From contig OZ038385.1 in NCBI GenBank assembly GCA_964036045.1, positions 41,581,237 through 41,645,236 on the forward strand: 64,000 bases of DNA. The letters are read 5' to 3'. The notes under the pieces are model-generated. The model did no database searches. It saw nothing but the letters and a program-made list of their open reading frames with translations, and was not told the origin of the DNA. This document shows positions 31,929-42,572 of this stretch, in pieces (position 1 is the stretch's first letter; each line of letters begins with the position of its first letter). A program made the position numbers and the translations under genes. The DNA is from Eutreptiella sp. 'Long Island Sound 2002'. Lineage: Eukaryota > Euglenozoa > Euglenophyceae > Eutreptiales > Eutreptiaceae.

Positions 31929-33558
31929 GCCGCCGAAAAAGATGCTGAGAAAGAGGGGGAAGAAGAACTTGCCCCCCATTGGGGAGGGCTGGCTTCGGGC
32001 CATGGGGGGCGGTGGTGCGTCCCGTGAGCAACTCGCGGGCAGCACCCACGAGATGCTTGAAAAGCACCCCCGGCATTGGTGGCAACTCCGCTGCCCGTGC
32101 TTCCTGGGGGGGGATTGTCCCTAAGCCCCTCTTTGGATGTCGGGCAGCAAGTTTGCTGCATTGCCCGCTCGGGGGCGCGGGGGGGGGGGGGGGCTCCAGC
32201 GTTCTGGGGACCGAAGTGCGCTGTTGTGCCCGTGGTGGTGGCAGGGGGGGGGGGGCTCCAACACCGGCTGTGTGCGGCCCAACCTCGTCGAAGGGCCTAT
32301 GCCCTCGCCTACTTTTCATACAGCGCTTGGACACACTATCCCAGTTCCCCCCGCGGCTAGACAAGTGGGCTCGCAGCCGCAACAGCGCCACAGTGCTCAT
32401 GGCCCGCGTGGCCAATGCGGCGGCACCGGCTGATGTTGTACCACATGCATCGGCACCGGTCGCAAGACGGTGCCCTATGCTCTAGGCGGCGGGCCCCCAC
32501 CATGCCTCGTCCCTATCCCAAGCTGCCATGCCGCTAGGGGAACACCCTATGTCCGCGCCCGGGGGCGCTGCACATACGGCAACCGTGCTTGCTCCCCCTC
32601 AGGAGGGCGGGGGAAAGTAGCCCATCAGGAACCGCTCTCCCCCGACCCGGAGACGGGTCAAGGTTTGGCAATGTGCCGCCAAGTTTGGTAGCTGCAGCCC
32701 CATTTCCTCCCGGCCCGCAAAGCAGGCCCGCAGCCCCGCACGGAGGCGCCCGACCAACGGGAGGAAAGAGCGGCACCGGTCGGTGGGCAACCGTTTAAGA
32801 AGCCAGCCCGCCACTATGTGCTTCACGTAGCACTTAACCCGCTCTCCGAGAGGGAGAGGTGTCCCTCGGAGTTTGTGATGTGGGGATGCACGGAGCGCTC
32901 GACCCACAAAGGCCTCATAGTCTAGGGCTAGTTCGGCCCAAGACACATCGCCCGGGCCTTGCTACCACGCCAGAGCCCCTACCCAGTGGAACAAGGTGCG
33001 GGGGAAGGCTAGTTCCCACCCCAACGATCCTAGCGGCACGCCAAGCCGCATGCGGAGTGAGGGCGCCCATGGAAGGCGTGGAAGGGGGCCGTAGAGGTGA
33101 GCCTAGGGGTATCGCTTGTGCTCCGACTCCGCAGTGCAACCCCACATTTTGTGGACGCTTTGTAATTTCATGTTGGAGCTGCAGCAGAGACTTACAAAGC
33201 ATACGTTACAAATGTTTGGTGGGGTTGCATGGGGCTACACTTGAGGGATACACGTTTTCTGAGTTGTGTGTGTGCCGTGCATTGCATACGTTTGATTTGA
33301 CTTTTTGGCTCATGTGTAGTGTGTGTGTGTGTGTTTTCCCCCCATGTGTGCTCGTGTGACAAACAACAAACTGATGAGATTTAAATTGAATGAAACTTAT
33401 GACTTAGGAGATTACATAAAACATGACAAAATTATGTTGTCCTAATTCTGCCGGTTGTCAGCTAGGTACGACCTGTGCCTTGCCTTGGCCTTTTCTTCTT
33501 CTGATATATTCATTTTTGGGGAGCAATTGACGCTCATATGGCTGTTGAATCAAAATAT
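31929..33558. other. Mostly non-coding; possible retroelement fragment on the minus strand
   Basis: The minus-strand ORF at 32599-32946 (starting SWAELALDYEAF, then a PLGERVK block) has a pattern I associate with algal retroelement polyproteins. It is only a fragment and the assignment is weak. The rest, with long G runs at 32172 and 32226, shows nothing I can support. Confidence 0.3.
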
Positions 33559-34212
33559 TCAATTCAATTTGGTATACGGCATATTGGTAAGCACATAAAG
33601 CCCGATAGAGGGTACTTGCGTCCCGTGGAATTGTATGTTGTGTCTCGTGGGACTGTATGTTGCGTCTAGGTTGTTGTCCCATTGTTCCATTAGATGTCTC
33701 ATGTTTGGTGGAACAACCCTCACGTCTAGTGGAACACTTATATAGTGTTTACCACAGGCAACAAGCAAAAAGCAATTCTGGCAGACAAACATCCGGCTAC
33801 CGCCCATCTGTTTATGCGCAGAAAGGGACAGGGCCAATTCGCGCCCTCCCAGCCTTATCCGCCATCTGTGGCGGCACAAGTGCCGGCCTGCCGCGTCCTT
33901 GACCTCGGGACTCCCCGCGGCAGTGAACATCTGGTGCGCCGTCCCACCAAGCCGGGACGCCAAGTCCGCCACGGCGTCGCGCAGGAAGTCGGGCGCCTCC
34001 GCGAGTGCGCAGGGCCGGTCGAAGATGAGGCGTGCCTGGGTCCCCAGCCACACCCTGCGAACAGACCGACGCGCCAGGCGGCGGGCCAGCACGTACTGCG
34101 CATGCCGCTGTGCCCGCAGGCGCCGCCTCCCCACCGCTTCAGCCGAGCGGCGATGTCGTACGCCTCCCCGCAGGCGGCGCGGGCGCCGGTGGCGCCGGTT
34201 ACGCCGAGGCAT
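33559..34212 (-). CDS. Basic hypothetical protein downstream of RT/RNase H in the YR element
   Basis: 217 residues from an ATG. The first 60 residues are extremely Arg-rich (suggesting RNA/DNA binding or GC-rich low complexity), followed by a more ordinary region with FVCQNCFLLVACGKHY, a possible metal-binding CxxC. It starts 57 bases after the RT/RNase H stop on the same strand, so it may be the element's last ORF. Function unknown; it may also be chance in GC-rich DNA. Confidence 0.35.
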   Translation of the reverse strand: MPRRNRRHRRPRRLRGGVRHRRSAEAVGRRRLRAQRHAQYVLARRLARRSVRRVWLGTQARLIFDRPCALAEAPDFLRDAVADLASRLGGTAHQMFTAAGSPEVKDAAGRHLCRHRWRIRLGGRELALSLSAHKQMGGSRMFVCQNCFLLVACGKHYISVPLDVRVVPPNMRHLMEQWDNNLDATYSPTRHNIQFHGTQVPSIGLYVLTNMPYTKLN

Positions 34213-34268
34213 ACCCGTATAAAAACGCTACAGCACACAGCACAGGGGCAGAGGCATTCGCCATAAAA

Positions 34269-36306
34269 CTACAGCACCACGGCGCCCACGAACCTGCACT
34301 GGTGCAACGAGCGCAGCAGTTCTCCCCACCTACACTGGGATGCCACTTCCGCCCGAGCAAGGCGGCCGTGAAAATCGGACTGAACCCTACTCAGTGGATC
34401 ACCGGGTTGCAAATGGGACGGGCACCATACGACATAAACCTGTAGCCTGGAAGCACATAACCGGCGTGACACCGAACGCAACATTGCATGCTGGATTTTT
34501 AACCACGTGGACGCCTTCAGCTGAACAATCTGAGCAGACGCCACCTCACTGTCTGTCACCAATAGCAAACAATCCCATCGCAAACGCAAGGCCATCCGCA
34601 CACCCCAGCACAACCCTGCCAGCTCCGCTATCTGCTGTGTATGACGTGCCACGGGCACCACCCAAGATCGGGCACCCACCTGCGGCGAAAACCCCCCCAC
34701 CCTATACGAAAACAGGTCCCACGCCACGTCCACGCACCAGCACCATGGCCCCAGGCGTTGAAAAAGTTCGGGTACAGGAGAGCGGGAAAGCGAAATCAAC
34801 TGCCGCGCCCTCTCCCATGGCAAGGCCCTATAAGGTTCAGCACACAAGCACAAGGCAGAGGCCAACGCATGCAGGATCTTTACAGGCACGTTCCTATCAT
34901 GGTCCCCCCACCGGACCCAACAATACGCGCCCGCTAGCAAGGGCGCGGAGGTTAACCGCGACCGGATGTGCCATTGGATGAAGCCCAGCAATTTCTCCAT
35001 TAGCTTGGGCCCAGGCATGGGGGACACTGCCAACCGTAACCACGCTGCCAAAATCTGCAACCACGCGCGTCTGTGGCTGTAAATCATACGGCGCTGCAAG
35101 TCCAAAAAATTTCCCAGCACAAACAGATGTTGCACCGGTTCCAAAGTGGACTTATCCGAAACGATAAACCGATTTTCAACCAACAAACGCACACACTTTT
35201 GGGTGGTGCCGTGCAGCAGGGGACGATCGGTCGAGACCAGGACGAAGTCGTCCAAGTAATGCAGCAACTCCACAGCTTGGGGGATGAGCCTTCGCAACAA
35301 GTCCCCTAGGATCCGCTAGCACAGGTATGGTGAAAACTTCCAGCCAAAAGGTAATCGCGTCGCCCCTACCACCGGTCCCCCCGGCCACACCCTAGCCCGG
35401 AAAGCCCTTTCTACGCCTTCCGGCAGGATAAAACTCCAGAAGGCGTTGGTCAGGTCTATATGCGTGGCATACAGCTGCTGATCGGGCGGTGTCTGGTTTA
35501 GCAGTCGGCAGATGCCCTCCCAGGAGGGCAAGGCAAAATGGGGGGGATGCGGGGACTCCTCATTTAACCCCACGCAAGACAGTATAAGGTTGACCTTACG
35601 GGACGACTTAGGGATAATGAATGGAAAAACCGACGGCGCGGTACCGTCAGGGAGCTCCCTGAAAATGCCCAAATGCTCGACAGCGGAAAAGAACTGACCG
35701 ACCAACCCCGACACCCGACCCGCCCCACCCTGGGGATCTTGCTCAACGTCGTAACCCTCCGCAGCCTCCAAAAAGTCGGCCGGGACAACCTCCCTCCACA
35801 AACCATCCGGGATCGGGTACGACCCCACGGCTCCCAGCCCGCGCTGGACCACTTCTGGGACTACCGCCGCGAGGGACGGCTTGGGCGACGTATTCAAGTG
35901 AAGCAGTGCCTCCCATGCCGCTTCGGCAAACTCGCACAGTGCCGGATAAATCACATCCAGTGCGGAAACCAGGGCGAAGTCCTCCGCCACCCGAAAAATC
36001 CTATCTACAAACAACTCAATCCGCTGCATAAGTAAAGGCCCCGGTGCTGACAGCTTGCGCTGTAGCAAGCACGCAGACCCCGAAAACAGGGCGAGCACCC
36101 GGGCGTACAGGGGCAGTGCCATCCCGAACCGCGGGACAACCGGCGCATCGCCGCCGTCCCTAGGGAAATCCGGTTCAGGCAGGCCAGGGGGGGAGCCCTC
36201 CACCGACCCCCCCCCCCCCCTCACACCCAGACCCTCTGCTCGCGCCAAGATCACCGTCCCATGTGTCCGCAACTCCTCCACTGTCGCGGATGTCTCCCCT
36301 GGCGGC
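34269..36306 (-). CDS. Reverse transcriptase / RNase H of the YR retroelement, with an internal TAG
   Basis: A single frame runs from the TAG at 36311-36309 to 34269 and is interrupted once by TAG at 35318-35316. RT motifs in order: FPFIIPKSSRKVNLI, motif A IDLTNAFWSF, motif B LPFGWKFSPYLC, then the TAG, then motif C LHYLDDFVLVS. RNase H follows with all four acidic positions visible: CVDVAWD, the Glu in QQIAELAG, LLLVTDSEVAS and HLQPGDPLSR. In related RTs a Gln commonly follows the motif B segment, so the TAG is most simply a CAG-to-TAG change. The codon after it is CGG. No ATG is found near the frame's start, suggesting synthesis as part of a polyprotein. Confidence 0.8.
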
Positions 36307-36753
36307 CGCTAGGCATACGAGGTACCCAACCCCCTCGGGGGGTGCCCCACATCCACCGCTTGCTCCGATGGCTGTTCCCCGGCCACTGCCAACCGCCACC
36401 GCCAAGACCATCGCCCACCACCTTCGACCAACTTGCGCACCGCCCATAGTCTAGCCCCGCCACCACCCGAGGCCCGGGGGGGGGCGGAGGGCGCGGCGTT
36501 AGACGCCTCGCAGCCGACAGCCACGGCGCCCAAACGCTCATGCGCGAACGACCCCGCCCCCTCCGCGGACCCCGTGGGTGGCCTTGGCACATCACGAAGA
36601 CCGGGCGCCAAAGCCCCCCCCCCCCCCCCACCCCCACCTGTGGCGGCGCAAACCCCACGACTGGGGGCAAGACCCTGACCAACCGCGGGTCGCTTACGGG
36701 GCGGACACTCCGTAACTTCGGGAATCCGCCTCTTGGGCACAAGGCGCTGCTGC

Positions 36754-38322
36754 CTAACTGTCGGGGCAACCGCATCGGGGCCACCCACACTGGACGGGGA
36801 AGGCACACGGTACTGTCGGACAGGGGGGGGGGGGTGCGTACTGCTGCCGCCGTGACCCCGGTTCCCGGTGTCGCTTACGGGACTCCACCCCCCCAAGGCC
36901 GGGCGCGCCAACCCTGAAGGCATCTGCCGGAGCAGTGACGCTCCCCATGTTTGGCACACACTCCTTAACCCTACGAACTCCCGACCCATCCCCAACATCC
37001 TCATCCGAGTCAGAATCGGACAGGACGATGACTTCAGGGGGTAGCCCAGGAGAAGCGGACTGGGTGCAGGGCGGGGAAGGGGAATTGGGTCGTGGCTCCG
37101 ATGGAGGTCCCGGGACGGCCGGGAATGGGCACGGCTGGGGGCCGTCAACGGTAGCGGCAGCGATGCCCCGCTCTTCCTGAACGTCCTCCACCAGACTACC
37201 GCCAGCATGCCCAAGAAGAGGCGGTGGGCTCGGGTGCGGCGGTTCCATTGGAGGCTCCGCAAACCGCGAGAGGTCGTACATAGCCAAACCCCACAGAGCC
37301 GCAGGTAGAACCGTGCCGCGTGGGCCCAGGCCCACAGCCTCGCCAACATGCGGCAGCACCAAGTCGCCCACAACCTCCGGATCTCTAAACCCCAGGGCGT
37401 AACCCATGGCTGTACGCAAGCCAGCCCGCCGCCCCCAGAAGAGGAAGTACTGGGCGGCGGGCTTGCGTACCCAGCATGCCGCAGAACCTCCCCTCCTGAG
37501 AGCATGCCAGCGAGCATCAGCCCACTTGGTGTCGCGGAGCAGGCGGCTGATGGCGTCCTCGAGGAAGGGGGCCCCCCCCTCGAAAACGGGCTCGTCAGGC
37601 CGCTTTCCCTTAGCTTGGCAGTAGACCCGGAGGAATTCCATCCAGGACCTTGCATAAGCCGCGGCTGGTCGACAGACCCATCCGGGCTCCCCAACCTTGG
37701 TGCTGTAGAACCAGAGGCCCTCCTTACGGTCGAGGTCACAGTACCTGATGGAGGCGGCCTCTCCAACCCGGAGCCACATTGTCCACGACAGGGCCGCCAG
37801 CGCCGCGACCGCCCTGTCGTCCGGCGCGGCGGCCGCATTCCACATGTGCACGAGGGCTCGAGGTGACACGTACGCCTGTGGGCCTGGGCCTCGCCCCGAC
37901 TTGGCAATGCGCCACTGGACGGCCGCCACAACCCGGGGAACCAAAGCCAAATCCTCCACTGCGCGGACGGCAGACGCCAGTCCGCACAGCCCGGATGCAG
38001 AGTGGCCGTCGGCTGCACGCTCCGCCATGCAGAGGGAGAGGACTTGCGGCAGGGGCCTGGTCGGAATGCATGCTTCGAACTCCGCCAGTTGGTGAATGGC
38101 CGACCCATACCGCTGCCTTGTGCGCTGCTTCCAAGAATGCATGGCCGCCACCCGTGGGTAGGCCCGCTCGTCCGACTTCGCCAGCCGCTCCCAAGTGGAC
38201 GCCAGGCCTGCAAAGCTGGCAACAAACCCGGACGCAACCTCCGGGGCAACCGCCGCGGGCACCGCCCGCGAGCAGAAGGCCGCCCGCCGACCGCCCTCCC
38301 CACCCCTAGCAGGGTCGTCCAG
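36754..38322 (-). CDS. Tyrosine recombinase of the YR retroelement
   Basis: This frame continues directly from the Gag TGA at 38325-38323 without another stop to TAG at 36756-36754. Counting from the GTG at 38262, the catalytic set is visible: Arg165 in MWLRVGEA, a beta-hairpin Lys189 in YSTKVGEPG, His253 and Arg256 in RWHALRRGGSA, Trp276 in FWGRR, and a candidate nucleophile Tyr288 in LRTAMGYALGF. The N-terminal ~120 residues look helical, like core-binding domains. The C-terminal 150 residues are Pro-rich and acidic. The recombinase would integrate circular cDNA without target duplication. There is no ATG before residue 41, which favours readthrough from Gag. Confidence 0.8.
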   Translation of the reverse strand: MDDPARGGEGGRRAAFCSRAVPAAVAPEVASGFVASFAGLASTWERLAKSDERAYPRVAAMHSWKQRTRQRYGSAIHQLAEFEACIPTRPLPQVLSLCMAERAADGHSASGLCGLASAVRAVEDLALVPRVVAAVQWRIAKSGRGPGPQAYVSPRALVHMWNAAAAPDDRAVAALAALSWTMWLRVGEAASIRYCDLDRKEGLWFYSTKVGEPGWVCRPAAAYARSWMEFLRVYCQAKGKRPDEPVFEGGAPFLEDAISRLLRDTKWADARWHALRRGGSAACWVRKPAAQYFLFWGRRAGLRTAMGYALGFRDPEVVGDLVLPHVGEAVGLGPRGTVLPAALWGLAMYDLSRFAEPPMEPPHPSPPPLLGHAGGSLVEDVQEERGIAAATVDGPQPCPFPAVPGPPSEPRPNSPSPPCTQSASPGLPPEVIVLSDSDSDEDVGDGSGVRRVKECVPNMGSVTAPADAFRVGAPGLGGVESRKRHREPGSRRQQYAPPPPCPTVPCAFPVQCGWPRCGCPDS

Positions 38323-38325
38323 TCA
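38320..38325 (-). promoter_or_regulatory. Putative readthrough site UGA-CUG between Gag and recombinase
   Basis: Gag and recombinase share one frame separated only by TGA (38325-38323), followed by CTG GAC GAC. No ATG occurs in the first 180 bases after it. Readthrough is inferred by analogy with the gypsy element at 2082. Confidence 0.45.
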
Positions 38326-38997
38326 GGCCCAGTGTGGGCACTGAAAGTGCCAGTGCTTAGGGGCAGCGGTCTCAGGGCTGTGGGCCTTGCAGCGGCGGCA
38401 TTCCCCCGGCGCCGGGGCGGACACGGGGACTTTCCGTCCCGAGGCATTAACCCATTTGAGGACTCCTCCCTCACGCACGAACCGAACCCTTCGCCACCGA
38501 AACGAATCCGCCGGGTGGGCGGAGGCCTGAGACCAGTGGAGGGCATCCAGCTGCCGGCCTTCGGCGGATTCGGCATCTTCGCGGGCTCGCTGTCGTCCTT
38601 CATACGCCTTGTGGCTGTCCCACAGGGTGTCCCAGACACGGTTCGCCAGGACCTCCCCGGGTGTTTGGTCCTCGTTGCCCTCCATGTCCGCTCTGGGCAC
38701 CTGCTGCACGTACTGCTCCAGGGACTCCGCGGTTTGCTTCATCCACCCGGCCAGGCGCTCACGGCCACGAAACTCCGCCAAGGCCTCCGCGGTGAGCCGT
38801 GGCGTCTTGGGCGAGGCCAGCTCCGCCTTCTCGAGCCTTCTGCGAAGGCCCTCCAACTCTGCTGCCTGTTGCCGGACCAAGGCCTCCAGGTCGGGATTCG
38901 ACTGCGAAGAAGGGGACGGTCCAACCGACGGCTCTACGCCGCGATTGTCCGAATCCTTCGGGGGGCTGGCTGACTTGTTGGGGGTGAAAAGGTTCAT
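38323..38997 (-). CDS. gag: Gag-like protein of the YR retroelement
   Basis: Start chosen at the ATG at 38997 (MNLFTPNKS) because the longer ORF upstream is hydrophobic and atypical. The 224-residue protein has a Ser/Pro-rich N-terminus, a coiled coil (LVRQQAAELEGLRRRLEKAE), a helical middle part and a C-terminal cysteine/histidine cluster (CRRCKAH ... HWHFQCPHW) that may bind nucleic acid. It ends in TGA at 38325-38323 and the same frame continues into the recombinase with CTG as the next codon. Confidence 0.65.
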   Translation of the reverse strand: MNLFTPNKSASPPKDSDNRGVEPSVGPSPSSQSNPDLEALVRQQAAELEGLRRRLEKAELASPKTPRLTAEALAEFRGRERLAGWMKQTAESLEQYVQQVPRADMEGNEDQTPGEVLANRVWDTLWDSHKAYEGRQRAREDAESAEGRQLDALHWSQASAHPADSFRWRRVRFVREGGVLKWVNASGRKVPVSAPAPGECRRCKAHSPETAAPKHWHFQCPHWA

Positions 38998-39164
38998 GGC
39001 ACAAAAAACAGAAAGTAAAAACACATTGCCTGAAAGGGGAAGAGGTAGAGGTAAACCAACGGTGACAAGCACCGTGAGTTCTAGAAGTAACACTCCTCCT
39101 GTTTCCGCTAGACGCAAATGAACACACACATGGAGCAGAGGCATCCTAAATGGCATAGAGCAAT

Positions 39165-40283
39165 GCTCAACAACCTAGAAGAATCCTCAATGGCCTAGAG
39201 GAACCTCAATGGTATAGCATAATCCTCGAACTCGTAGAAGGATTCTTCATTGCCTAGAGGAGTTCTCGTTGGCATGGACGAATCCTCACAGGCCAAAAGG
39301 AGTCTTGAGCGGCCTAAAGGAACCTTCAATCACCCAAAGGAATCCTCATTGCCCTAGAGGAATCCTCAATGGCCAAGAGGAACCTTCAACCGCTTAGACG
39401 AATCCTCATTGGCCTAGAGGAATCGTCATTGTCCGTGAGGAATCCTCGATAGCCTAGAGGAATCCTCAATAGCCTAGAGGAATCCCCAATGGCGTAGTAG
39501 AATCCTCATTGCCCAAGAGGAATCTTGAACGGCCTAGAGGACTCCTCAATGGCCCAGAGGAATCCTGAATAGCCTAAAGGAATCCTCATTGGCGCATCAG
39601 AATCCTCAATAGCCCAAAGGAATCCTCATTAGCCTTGAGGAATCCTCATTGACATAGAGAAATCCTCATTGGTGTGGCAAAATCCTCAATGGCCTAAAAG
39701 AACCAGCAGGGGCCCAGAGGAATCCTCAACAGCCTAGAGGCATCATCATGAGGAATCCTCAATTACGTAGTAAGAGTATTTCTTTGTGCCCAAGAGGAAT
39801 CCTCATTGGCAGAGACAAATCCTCATTGGCCGAAAGGAATATTGAACGTCTTATAGGAATCCTCAATAGCCCAGGGGAATCCTCATTGGCCTAGACGAAT
39901 CCCCAATGGGCTAGAGCAATCCTCAATGGCCTCGAGGAAGAAACCCCTACTTGGCCTCGAGAAATCGTTAACGGCCTAGAAGAATCCTCATTGGGCTCGA
40001 GGAATCCTTAATAGCCCACAGTACTCCTCAATGGCGTAGTAGAATCCTCAATCGCCTAGAGTATTTCTCTGTGTCCCAGAGAAATGCTTGTTGGCATCGA
40101 CGACTCATTATTGACCAAAAGGAATCCTCATTGGCCAAAAGGAATCTTGAGCGGCCTAGAGGAATCCTCAACAACCTAAAGGAAGCCTCAATAGTCCAGA
40201 GGAATCCTCAATGGCCTAGAGGATTCCTCAATAGCCCAAAGGAATCCTCAATGGCCTAGAGGAATCCTCATTGGCCAAGCAGA
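39165..40283 (+). repeat. 20-bp minisatellite, about 55 copies
   Basis: The consensus unit is AATCCTCAATGGCCTAGAGG. Copies keep the 20-bp phase for hundreds of bases, with point changes concentrated in the CAAT/CATT and CCTAGAGG parts, and a few slips near 39750 and 40070. It begins just upstream of the YR element's Gag. Confidence 0.95.
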
Positions 40284-40285
40284 AT

Positions 40286-42572
40286 TGAAAACTACCGTGT
40301 CGAAATCACCGATTGCAAAAAAACAATGTCTAGACAGCACTGAATGCAAAGGGGTATTGTGGCAGGTGGGACCATAAAGACAGGTGTCTGCCAATTGCAA
40401 CCATAAAAGCAGTTCGAGGGTTTACGCGCAGATCAAACCCAGGCTGTGTCACGGTCTTCTGAGGCACCCAGCCAATCTCGGCCAAGCGTGTTCAGTTTCT
40501 CCACCTTGAGGGCCATTTTTCTATCCTTTTACCCTACCTCAGTAGGCTAAATGAGAGCCGCCCTTCTTGCTTGCCGTTAATTCTCTTCATTCCTCCTTTA
40601 TTTTTGACATCTCCGGCTTTGCCTAAGTTGTTTAAGTTTGACCCGGCTTTGCCTGATCCAGACCTGTCGCCTTTCGGATTTGTCAGCCCCTTTCCAAACC
40701 TTTTCGGTGGTCCAGTTCCTCACGAAGCAGATTTTGAGAAATGCCGTGTACCAAACCCTAGTGATTCCGTATACATCAATGCACCGCCCGTGGTTACCAC
40801 AAATCCCCAAACGCCCTGTAACGAACCATTCAAAACCCAGAAACCCAAAAAAAGTATTTTGATGTTGCAATGCATCAAGTTCAAGTGCCATCAAAGATAC
40901 TTCAGCCTCGTCAGCGCATGTTTGTGCCTGTGCGACAAAATACATGCTTTTGGGCCTGACCTTAAATGAAATGAATCACCATCATCCAACTCCGTTGGAT
41001 GCGGCAGCACGTAGAGGCCACCAGGTATATCCAAATGCACATGTATTTACCACTGCATCTGCACCAGGGCTGCAGTGTCACGCTCCTGTGTGGCAGCGGT
41101 GCAGATGGCCTAGAAAATGGCGCTTCGTTACAGAACACGCTTGAAAACGCACTCTGGGACACAGTCTTCTGAACACTGGGCGGTACCAGGCATTGCAGCA
41201 TGTGCGGCTCTCCTCCTGGTGCAGGAAGTGGTTGCGGCTGGACTGGGCAACGAATGTGGGCAGGACGTGCATGGGAGAGGATCGGGTATGTGGCCACGAC
41301 TGTGGTGGGTGTGGGGGGTGGGATGGGGACTGCAGTACTACAGATGTGACAGGGGCTCGACTGTGGCAGGATGGGGGCAGAATGGAGATTGGACGGGGTC
41401 ACAAACAGAGGGCAGGCCCAGGCTTCGTATGTGCACGCGGAAATGTGCATTCTTCACCGACCTCTTGTGCAGCAGATGGGCCAGCTGTACAGTGAGGCAT
41501 GGGCAGGGGTCATTGTGGAGCTGAAAGACGCACGCCAAAGAGCTGGGCGAACCATGGCCATGCTCATGAGCACAGAGTGTATCACAGCATGGTGCACGGA
41601 GCATTGGTACACCGCAGCACATCGGAGTGCGTCGCACCGTTGTGTACCGCCGAACAGTGCACAGTATCTCACTGCAGCACACTTGTGACACAGTGTGGAG
41701 CAGCAGAAGCCATGCTGTGCAACGAATGTCAACGTAAAGCATGGGAGGGGAATCGAAAAGGGTATTTGGGGAGGGCGCACCGCGCGCGCCGCGCAAGGTT
41801 TCGGAATGAAATCTTGGCAAATGGTCCGGTTTTACCGCCCCTCAAGATACTACACCTTCGAGGCTACTGCCGGGTTCTGCAGCACTGAGCTGCTACTTTG
41901 GGCACTGCTGGGTGGGTGGGTTCTGGGCACAACCCCAGGGCACGCTCCATTGATGCCATCTCCACATACCGGAGAGTTACTGGGGCCAGTGAAAGGCGAA
42001 AAATCCCAAACGCTTCAATGTCTATTGATCCTTGGGCAGAATGCTTCTCACTGCGCCTGCAGCTCCCTCTTGGCAGTGGCATTGGAACGCCGCAAGGCTG
42101 GACTACCTCCTGAGCAGTGAGATCCCGTTTTTCATTGAGGACCTGCTGCGACAACCGCGCTCTCTTACCGCAATGGCAATGAGGTGGAATGTGTGCATGG
42201 AGCGCGCACTTCTTGTGACTTCCACATGGGCTCAAAAACTCTCACCATGGCCGGCTATGGAAGAAAAGCTGAGCTGCGCAAAACAAAGGTTGCGGCACAC
42301 GCGACCCCAACACTTTCGAGTGACGCCGTTGAGGGCTCAATGTTCCATTTCTTTACCCCAAAGATGCACCGTGCGCGGACGGCGCATGCACGGTGAGTGC
42401 TGCTCCCTCCGGCGGTGTACAACAACCCGCCACATGACTCCCAACACATGCCACCGCACGCACCCCAATGGACAACACGCCACAGCACACCCCAACACAA
42501 TGCGACACCCTTTCCAACCAGTATTGCAGCGCCAGGGCTGCTGCTAACAGACTTCGGCCGACATCCAGGGTG
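40286..42572. other. Stretch without a recognised gene
   Basis: Overlapping ORFs of 100-170 codons occur on both strands, none with a recognisable motif or clear splice partners. A minus-strand segment at 41864-42235 has ordinary composition and could be an exon. Confidence 0.45.

Larger units (their letters stand above)
33559..38997 (-). mobile_element. Tyrosine-recombinase retroelement, order Gag - YR - RT/RNase H
   Basis: Minus-strand coding blocks follow each other: Gag-like protein (38997-38323), tyrosine recombinase (to 36754), RT with RNase H (36306-34269) and a basic ORF (34212-33559). No integrase or aspartic protease is seen, which with the recombinase identifies a DIRS-like/YR element. 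DIRS, Ngaro and PAT elements have the recombinase after RT; here it precedes RT, as I recall for VIPER-type elements of trypanosomatids. Split or inverted terminal repeats were not found by eye, so the outer limits are those of the ORFs. Confidence 0.75.

Noticed and set aside
28318-36311. TAG reassigned to glutamine (as in some ulvophyte algae)
   Set aside because: The two PHD paralogues end at the same residue (IGSQ) with TAA in one and TAG in the other, and the glycosyltransferase and piggyBac ORFs also end sensibly at TAG. TGA ends the 806-residue gene. A standard code fits best.
36309-38639. 776-codon minus-strand ORF overlapping the recombinase
   Set aside because: It lies in another frame over the recombinase, has Arg/Pro/Ser-rich low-complexity composition and no motif. 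Only its last ~150 codons may be a real linker to RT.
39165-40283. CRISPR array
   Set aside because: The 20-bp units are contiguous without unique spacers, in eukaryotic DNA with no cas genes.
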